64,000 nt of DNA from Medicago truncatula (taxonomy: Eukaryota > Streptophyta > Magnoliopsida > Fabales > Fabaceae): contig NC_053046.1 of the NCBI RefSeq assembly GCF_003473485.1, positions 43,849,832-43,913,831 of the forward strand, in the 5' to 3' direction. Position 1 is the first letter of the stretch. The number at the start of each line of letters is the position of its first letter. The position numbers and the translations under genes are program-made. Shown here piece after piece: positions 58,195-64,000 of the stretch. A model generated the notes under the pieces. It was not told the origin of the DNA and did not search any database. It saw only the letters and a program-made list of their open reading frames with translations.

Positions 58195-61140
58195 TTAACC
58201 TATGGGAGTTTGCGGTCCGGTTTGGATCGGTTTTGAGGCAAAATGTCAACCGATCTAAAATAAAATTCACATGCGGTTCGGTTTTGTTTGGATGATTATT
58301 TTTAAAAAAATCCGACCCAATCCCAATATATGAGGTTTAATTTGGGTCTATGTTTGGATATCCAAAGTGCAACATGTAATTTTTTTAATTAATATTGATA
58401 TTACAAAAACGCAATAGAATAATAGGTTTTATGCAAAATATAACACAAATATATTAAAAAAAAAATAACATTACATAATAAAAATGATCAATTTTATATG
58501 AAATATACGATTAAATTAATGGAATATATAAGATTAAATACAAACAAACAATATATTAACGCAATATATAACACTAATAAAATAATAAGTATTAAAATAT
58601 ATTTTTGCGGTTTGGTTCAGTTTTGAAAAAGTAATCCGAAATCTAAATCGATCCTAGCTTTTTTTACAAAACAACATCCAAACGCATTCAAAAATATTCG
58701 GTTTTATGTGGTTTTTGTTTTTTTTGGATTAGTTTACGGTTTTATTTTGGATTAGTTTAGATTTGAGTAGCTCTGGCTCAACCTATGCAATATTCAATGT
58801 TGAATAGAAAAATGTAAATTCATGTTTAATATTTAAAAATGTTGACTTTATCATACATATGATACCGATAAAAAAATTATATTTGACAATTGAGAGCTTT
58901 TCAAATAATATAATATCATTCTTAATATTATAATACAATTTTGTCTTTTGAAAAATAAAGTTGTCAAAGGCGGTGTCGGATGTTTGACTTCTATTGTCGT
59001 CTTATCCATTTTTTTCCCTCTGTTTGACGATGAACAATTTGGTTCAAACACGTTTATGGTTGTTTCTCTTTTTTCGTCCACTTTATTTTGGCATTGTAAG
59101 TATCACGCATTAGGGTTTAATTATGTGGTGATACTAGGTCAAGTTCTTTGCCTTTCAGTTTTGCTTTTGAGTCAATTCATGTATATCTTTCAAAACATAG
59201 AATTATTTTTTACAGTGATGTTTGATACATTATAGAAATATCTTTTGCAAAAGCTTAGAATATTTTAACAAGAGATTAATTAAATATGATTCTTTTAAAA
59301 GTTTTTGGTGCTTAAAAACTCATATTTAATTTAACCATTGTTAAAAAAAACTAATTTTTTATGGAAGAGAGTTTTATAATATTCTAAGCATGCGTACAAA
59401 AGTTAATTAAAACATAAGAATGATACTCATGAATTAACATGAATCAAGAACAAAAAATGTTTGATAGAAAAATATTTGAGGGACCATATAGTTTAAAGAA
59501 ATATTTTAGACAACTAAAAATAAAATTTGATATATTTATAGAGACTAATAATTTATTTGAACTTTATTCATAATTATTTAAAGATTATAACCATTTTTTT
59601 TATTAAATTCTTTTACAAAAAATAGTTTAAAGAAATATTTTAGACAACTAAAAATAAAATTTGATATATTTATAGGGAGTAAAAATTTATTTTAAATTTA
59701 TTAATAATTTTTAATATATATTATTACCTTTTTTTTATTCTATTAAAATCTTTTACAGAAAAAACTAATCTTTGATAATTTTGTTGTGCAACCTTAGTAA
59801 TAACTTATAATATGCTTTCATTTTTTTTGACAAATTATAAAATGCTCTCATGTTTTTAACTAATACGGTAAATATTTATAATTTTTTTGATAGATAAAAG
59901 AAATGGCGAATAACCATCAAAACTCACACATAATTGGAGGAACCGGAGTTTGAACTTTGATCAAGGCGTCCACTTAACAATTTTGATATTTTGCAAGTTG
60001 AGCCATGCCTTGTGGACTATTGGTAACAAAACTCATACCTGTGGTTACCCGTCCGAACCAAACCCAATTTGACGGGTTTTTCCCGTTTTGACTGGATTTG
60101 GGTATGGGTATGGGTTTGGGTTTTTTTTTTCCAATTTCAAAACACAGGTATGGACGGGTATATAAACATCCACCCTGAACCCATGCTCAAATCCGTCCTG
60201 AATGCAGAAAATTACTTATGTTGACATGCCATGATATTTTGTTTTGATAATTGTCGTGTTATAAAAACTATCATTGATATTTAAAGGAGAAACTAAATCA
60301 ACCGGTCTAACAAATGTTAAAGTTATTGCTGGATAATGTATTACAACATTTATCTAGGGGTAGTAAAAAAACTTATATTTTTTATTAAAAAAGTTATTCA
60401 ATGCGGGGATGAGGATGTGACGGGGATACCCAACCCGTCGGAGGCGGGGATGAGGTTTAATTTCTCATCCCCGTTGAATATGGGTAGGGTAACAAGTAAA
60501 TATATGAGAATCATGTATGAAAATGAGAAATGTAAAACCCATCCCCACTCCACCCATTGCCATAATATAATAAATACTTAATATACTATGTTAAATAAGT
60601 CTCTTTTACAAAATCACAAGTAGTGTCAAATTATGTGTATTTTTAATTGCTTTTGAGATAGTTTATTTCACTTCATAAAAAAATATTTTAGTTTTCTTTA
60701 ATGTACAATTGTTTCCAATACAAATATGTTTCCGACGACGGTTCACTTTTGTGTGTTTCTTTTGCTTTGTGTTTTTGTTGCTGTTTGATGCAAGATAGAT
60801 TGAGTGATTTTAAACTTTACTTATTTTGTTGTGGTTGCATGTTTGAAAGAAAAGAAAAAAAAAAAAAATCATTTCAGCTCTTTTAAATTTTATTCGTTTA
60901 GATTGATTTATCACACGATTTATTTTATTTTGGATTATTCTTGGGTCATGTTCAATGTCCCCCGGTCTATATATCTCTTTCTATTTAGTTATTATATTTT
61001 CTATTTTGCCAAAAAAAAACTACTTTCGGCTTTTTTGGGATGACTTTTTCTTTTTAAAAAAATATCCTCAATTTTCAATACAAATAACACATGTAACAAA
61101 TAGATAAGAATAAATTTAAATATTAAAAAAGTGTAACAAA
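58195..61140. other. Spacer with several degenerate dispersed repeats
   Basis: At 58195-58790, GCGGTCCGGTTTGGATCGGT and GCGGTTTGGTTCAGTTTTGA phrases mark a dispersed repeat. At 60040-60190 and 60395-60560, GGGTATGGGTATGGG and GCGGGGATGAGG phrases mark others. The short ORF at 58948-59235 has hydrophobic stretches but no family match. Two nearly identical phrases near 59494 and 59629 (AAAGAAATATTTTAGACAAC) form a direct repeat. Confidence 0.45.
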
Positions 61141-61146
61141 AACGAT

Positions 61147-61147
61147 A

Positions 61148-61224
<77 letters not shown>
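61147..61224. repeat. Long AT dinucleotide microsatellite
   Basis: About 38 continuous AT units. ORFs called through it are low-complexity artefacts (IYIYIY). Confidence 0.98.
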
Positions 61225-61227
<3 letters not shown>

Positions 61228-61255
61228 TTTCTTTCCTTTTATAATTTAAAAAGGT

Positions 61256-61355
61256 GTAGCTCATACAATTTAATTGTGGAGAAATGGAGTGTCCGAGTTC
61301 GAACCCCAACTCCTGCATATAATATGCAATATCCCTACCAACTGAGCAGAGATTT
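61256..61355 (-). mobile_element. tRNA-like SINE, longer variant
   Basis: The minus strand has GCTCAGTTGGTAGGGATATT (A box), GGGGTTCGAACTCGGAC (B box) and then CTCCATTTCTCCACAATT, ending in a GAGCTACACC-like 3' part. This is a longer relative of the other SINEs here. No clean target duplication is seen. Confidence 0.6.
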
Positions 61356-61479
61356 TTTTTTGGTTAAGAAAACGCAATAAAAAGTTGTTAACCCGTGTTT
61401 TAGCTTGTTTATTTAAGAGAAACGCGTCGTGAGAATCAAAGTTCCAAACCAATCTCACATTCTCTCAAAAAAAATCAAA

Positions 61480-61571
61480 TCAAAACCCTAACCCCAAAAA
61501 CCAAATTCCCAATTTTCAATTTTCCCAATTCAGTTCAATCTCATCAATTCAATCAAGCCCTAACCCTAACA
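61480..61571 (+). promoter_or_regulatory. Telo-box-like AACCCTAA motifs in the ESS2 leader
   Basis: AAAACCCTAACCCC near 61483 and AAGCCCTAACCCTAAC just before the ATG match the plant telo-box core AAACCCTA. In plants this motif is often found near starts of housekeeping and translation-related genes. Function here is inferred. Confidence 0.5.
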
Positions 61572-63104
61572 ATGCTTCAATCACCAGGTCACTCTCCACT
61601 CCATCTCTCATCACCATCACCTTCACCTTCAATTTCTGAATTTTCAATCCAAAACCCTAAAAAATCTAATTCAAGTGTTCAACACCAGAAGAATCATCGC
61701 CACCCAACGGTTCTCGATGAAGATACATACGCTGAAGCTTTGGAGAAGATAATCGAGCGTGATTACTTTCCTGATATCTCAAAGCTTCGTGATCGACTTG
61801 ATTGGCTTGAAGCGATAAAAACTGGTGATCCTGTTCAAATTCGTGATGCCCAGTTGAAGATTATCGAGCGTCGTCGTGTTGGCGGCGGAAAGGTAACACC
61901 TTTACATACTGTTGATTCTAGAATTTCGCGGACGCCGGGTTCGACTTTTGTTAGAAATTTTACCCCTTTAGATGAATTTGATGGTAAAACGCCTGTAGTG
62001 AATGGTTTAGGGGTTGGTGAGGGTGAGAAAGAGGATGTTGGTGGTGTGGATACGAATCTTGGGCTTGATCAGTTTTTGGGGAGGTATACAAGTGAGGATA
62101 ATCAAAGTTTTTCGAAGATTTTGGAGAGAGTTAATAGGAAGAGGAAAGAGAGGTTTGGTTATTTGGAAGATAGTGTGAATTCGAATGCGAATGGGGATGC
62201 TGTTGAGGATGAAAAGAGGGATAGGATAACTGATGGGTATGGTACTTCTTATCAACCTCCTAGTACGTTGGAAGGATGGAATTATACGGCGAAGAATTTG
62301 TTGATGTATCATCCTGCTGATCGGGGTGAGGTTCCATTGACTGAGGAGGAAAGGGCTGTTAGAATTAAAGCTGCCACGAAGGAGATTGATCGGGTGAATA
62401 CCAGGTTTCATGGTAAAATGATGGATTCTAGGCCGAAAGAGGATGGAACAGTTGAGATGCTTTATACTCCTGTTGCCGGTGCTACTCCGGTGCCTATGTC
62501 TTTTAGAGATGCGGATAAGTTGAAGAAGTATGATTTGGAGGATTTGAGGAAGACTCCGAATCCGTTTTATTTGGAATCTGGGAAGAAAGCTGATAATGGT
62601 TATAGCTATGTTAAGACGCCATCTCCTGCACCGGGAGCTGATGAGTCTCCGTTTATTACTTGGGGAGAAATTGAAGGGACTCCGCTGAGGTTGGATATGG
62701 AGGATACGCCGATTGATATTGGTGGTAGTGCTGATGGACCTCATTATAGGATTCCTTCTGCACCGGCTAGAGATGCCAAGGCACACTCGCTTTCTAGGGA
62801 GGCTGCGCGGAATTTGAGGGAGAGGTCGAAGAAGTTCTGTAAACCCCCTTTGGCATCACCAGCTAGAGGTGGAAGTGCTAGTCCAAGCATGCGGACGCTT
62901 TCTCCTGCAGCTCAGAAGTTCGTTCGGAATGCAATTGCAAAGTCATCGTCTTCTGTTGACGAGACACTCCGTGCAAGTTACCGTGGTTCTACTCCTGCTT
63001 TGGCTACTCCTACAAGAGTTAGAAGTGTGTCGAGGCTTGGTCGAGACGAGAGCACAGTTTCCAGGTCTCCATCTGTTAGAGACGGCTCCAATCCTCCCTG
63101 GTGA
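61572..63104 (+). CDS. ESS2: ESS2/DGCR14 (Es2) nuclear splicing-factor homologue
   Basis: The intronless 510-residue ORF starts at the first ATG after the telo-box leader. The N-terminus is Ser/Pro-rich (1-40). The Es2 family signature begins VLDEDTYAEALEKIIERDYF (47-66) and continues ISKLRDRLDWLEA. Later blocks include SFSKILERVNRKRKERFGYL, the conserved NLLMYHPAD, RVNTRFHG and TPSPAPGADESPFITWGEIEGTPLRLD, and a C-terminal Arg/Ser-rich part (RVRSVSRLGRDESTVSRSPS). In animals and yeast this protein associates with spliceosomal C complexes in the nucleus; the plant role is inferred by homology. Length agrees with plant members of about 500. No disruption is seen. Confidence 0.93.
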   Translation: MLQSPGHSPLHLSSPSPSPSISEFSIQNPKKSNSSVQHQKNHRHPTVLDEDTYAEALEKIIERDYFPDISKLRDRLDWLEAIKTGDPVQIRDAQLKIIERRRVGGGKVTPLHTVDSRISRTPGSTFVRNFTPLDEFDGKTPVVNGLGVGEGEKEDVGGVDTNLGLDQFLGRYTSEDNQSFSKILERVNRKRKERFGYLEDSVNSNANGDAVEDEKRDRITDGYGTSYQPPSTLEGWNYTAKNLLMYHPADRGEVPLTEEERAVRIKAATKEIDRVNTRFHGKMMDSRPKEDGTVEMLYTPVAGATPVPMSFRDADKLKKYDLEDLRKTPNPFYLESGKKADNGYSYVKTPSPAPGADESPFITWGEIEGTPLRLDMEDTPIDIGGSADGPHYRIPSAPARDAKAHSLSREAARNLRERSKKFCKPPLASPARGGSASPSMRTLSPAAQKFVRNAIAKSSSSVDETLRASYRGSTPALATPTRVRSVSRLGRDESTVSRSPSVRDGSNPPW

Positions 63105-64000
63105 ATTATTTTAACATATTTTGAAACATTGATAAGATGAATGTGCTGTAAGTTTTTTTTTTTTTTTTCTCATCTTGGATAGCATCTCAAAATCTCGTAA
63201 GACATGTAACTTTATGAAAAAAGAGAAATGTATAACAATAATTCAATCTGCATTATGAATTTTGTAACCTCGTCTCAGAATGTTAATCTTTTTACTTTTT
63301 CTTCCTTGCTGCCAGTATGCAAAATTCTTGTTGGCAAAAGATTGACAATCAATCCCCTGTATATTGAAGCATTGCTGAACATAGGATTGACTATGAAGTT
63401 ACTATGTTTAATCTTTTGCTTGTTTCATAGGCCTTGTTGTTATTGCCAAATTCCTCCATGTTTCTTTTTTTGCCTAAAAATACTTGAGGCACTTTCTGGC
63501 TTCATAAATATTCTATGTAGAATATACTATGTAGGAAGTAAGTTATGTATCTAAATTCCAACATAGATGGTAGTCCAATGCTTATTTTATGGTAAGGCCT
63601 CTTATGTAATTTATGAGATGAGATGAGATGAGATGAAGTTAGGATGCACGACTTAGCAGGTTGTTGAGCCTGTATGCAATGTATCTTACTCAGTTCTTCC
63701 ATTTGATGTGCCTGCCCTTAATAAAGTAAACGGTTAATATCATAAGGCAAGGTTGAAGCTGATAGATCATACTGCAGATTTTCTTCTGCATAATCTGCAG
63801 GATATGGTTTGTTGTAGATGTGCTTCCTTGTTTTGTTGTGGGTCGGGAGTGATCTTGTATTGTACAATCAATTTTTAATTTTGTTATAGGGGCTGTAAAA
63901 AACTAGGAAACTTTGTTTTAGCATGTGCAGGGATGATGTTGGACCTTAGGAAGCCTTGTGTATTTGTGGTTTAGACTGTTTTGGTGGTTGGTGATTTGCG
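63105..64000 (+). other. 3' flank of the ESS2 gene
   Basis: Probably 3' UTR and downstream sequence. It includes a GATGA-type pentanucleotide repeat (ATGAGATGAGATGAGATGAG at about 63614-63636). No further gene is recognised before the window ends. Confidence 0.45.

Noticed and set aside
61001-61380. ORFs running through IYIYIY
   Set aside because: Artefacts of the AT microsatellite.
62007-62786. 259-codon minus-strand ORF
   Set aside because: It lies antisense within the ESS2 coding exon, and its Ile/Arg-rich composition is a frame shadow.

Overview
The window is nuclear DNA from a flowering plant. Evidence: GT-AG introns, a cytokinin-type hybrid histidine kinase, GRAS and WRKY transcription factors, an X8 (CBM43) wall protein, very AT-rich spacers, and many MITE, SINE, LINE and gypsy traces. 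The repeat style and protein sequences fit a legume, most likely Medicago or a close relative; that assignment is inference from remembered family features, not from a search.

Layout: 1-7.2 kb is gene-poor and full of small mobile elements. 7.2-13.2 kb (+) holds a 13-exon AHK2-type cytokinin receptor of about 1216 residues. 14.6-15.5 kb (+) is a small secreted X8 protein. 15.5-19.5 kb is spacer with a 994-bp terminal-inverted-repeat element that carries an internal 36-bp minisatellite. 20.7-21.6 kb (+) is an intronless CAF1 deadenylase whose leader region is partly duplicated. Around 22.2 kb is an unidentified decayed coding stretch. 25.3-29.6 kb (+) is a tandem tetraspanin pair: a decayed copy, then an intact copy with an unusual N-terminal extension. 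30-42 kb is spacer with a 5'-truncated LINE (RNase H end, perfect 15-bp target duplication), a hairpin, a palindrome cluster and a 1-kb tandem-repeat field. 43.4-45.0 kb (+) is a PAT1-subfamily GRAS regulator with a foldback MITE just after its stop. 46.9-50.1 kb (-) is a WRKY1-like group I WRKY gene; 54.9-57.9 kb (-) is a diverged, internally deleted duplicate with altered WRKY heptads. 61.6-63.1 kb (+) is an intronless ESS2/DGCR14 splicing-factor homologue.

The genes do not form a pathway or operon; they are independent plant genes (cytokinin signalling, wall binding, mRNA decay, membrane scaffold, transcription, splicing). The least ordinary material is the WRKY duplicate, the tetraspanin pair, the duplicated CAF1 leader, and a family of roughly 70-90-bp tRNA-like SINEs with visible target-site duplications. 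I found no CRISPR array, no true tRNA or rRNA gene, and nothing that is clearly a new multi-gene system.
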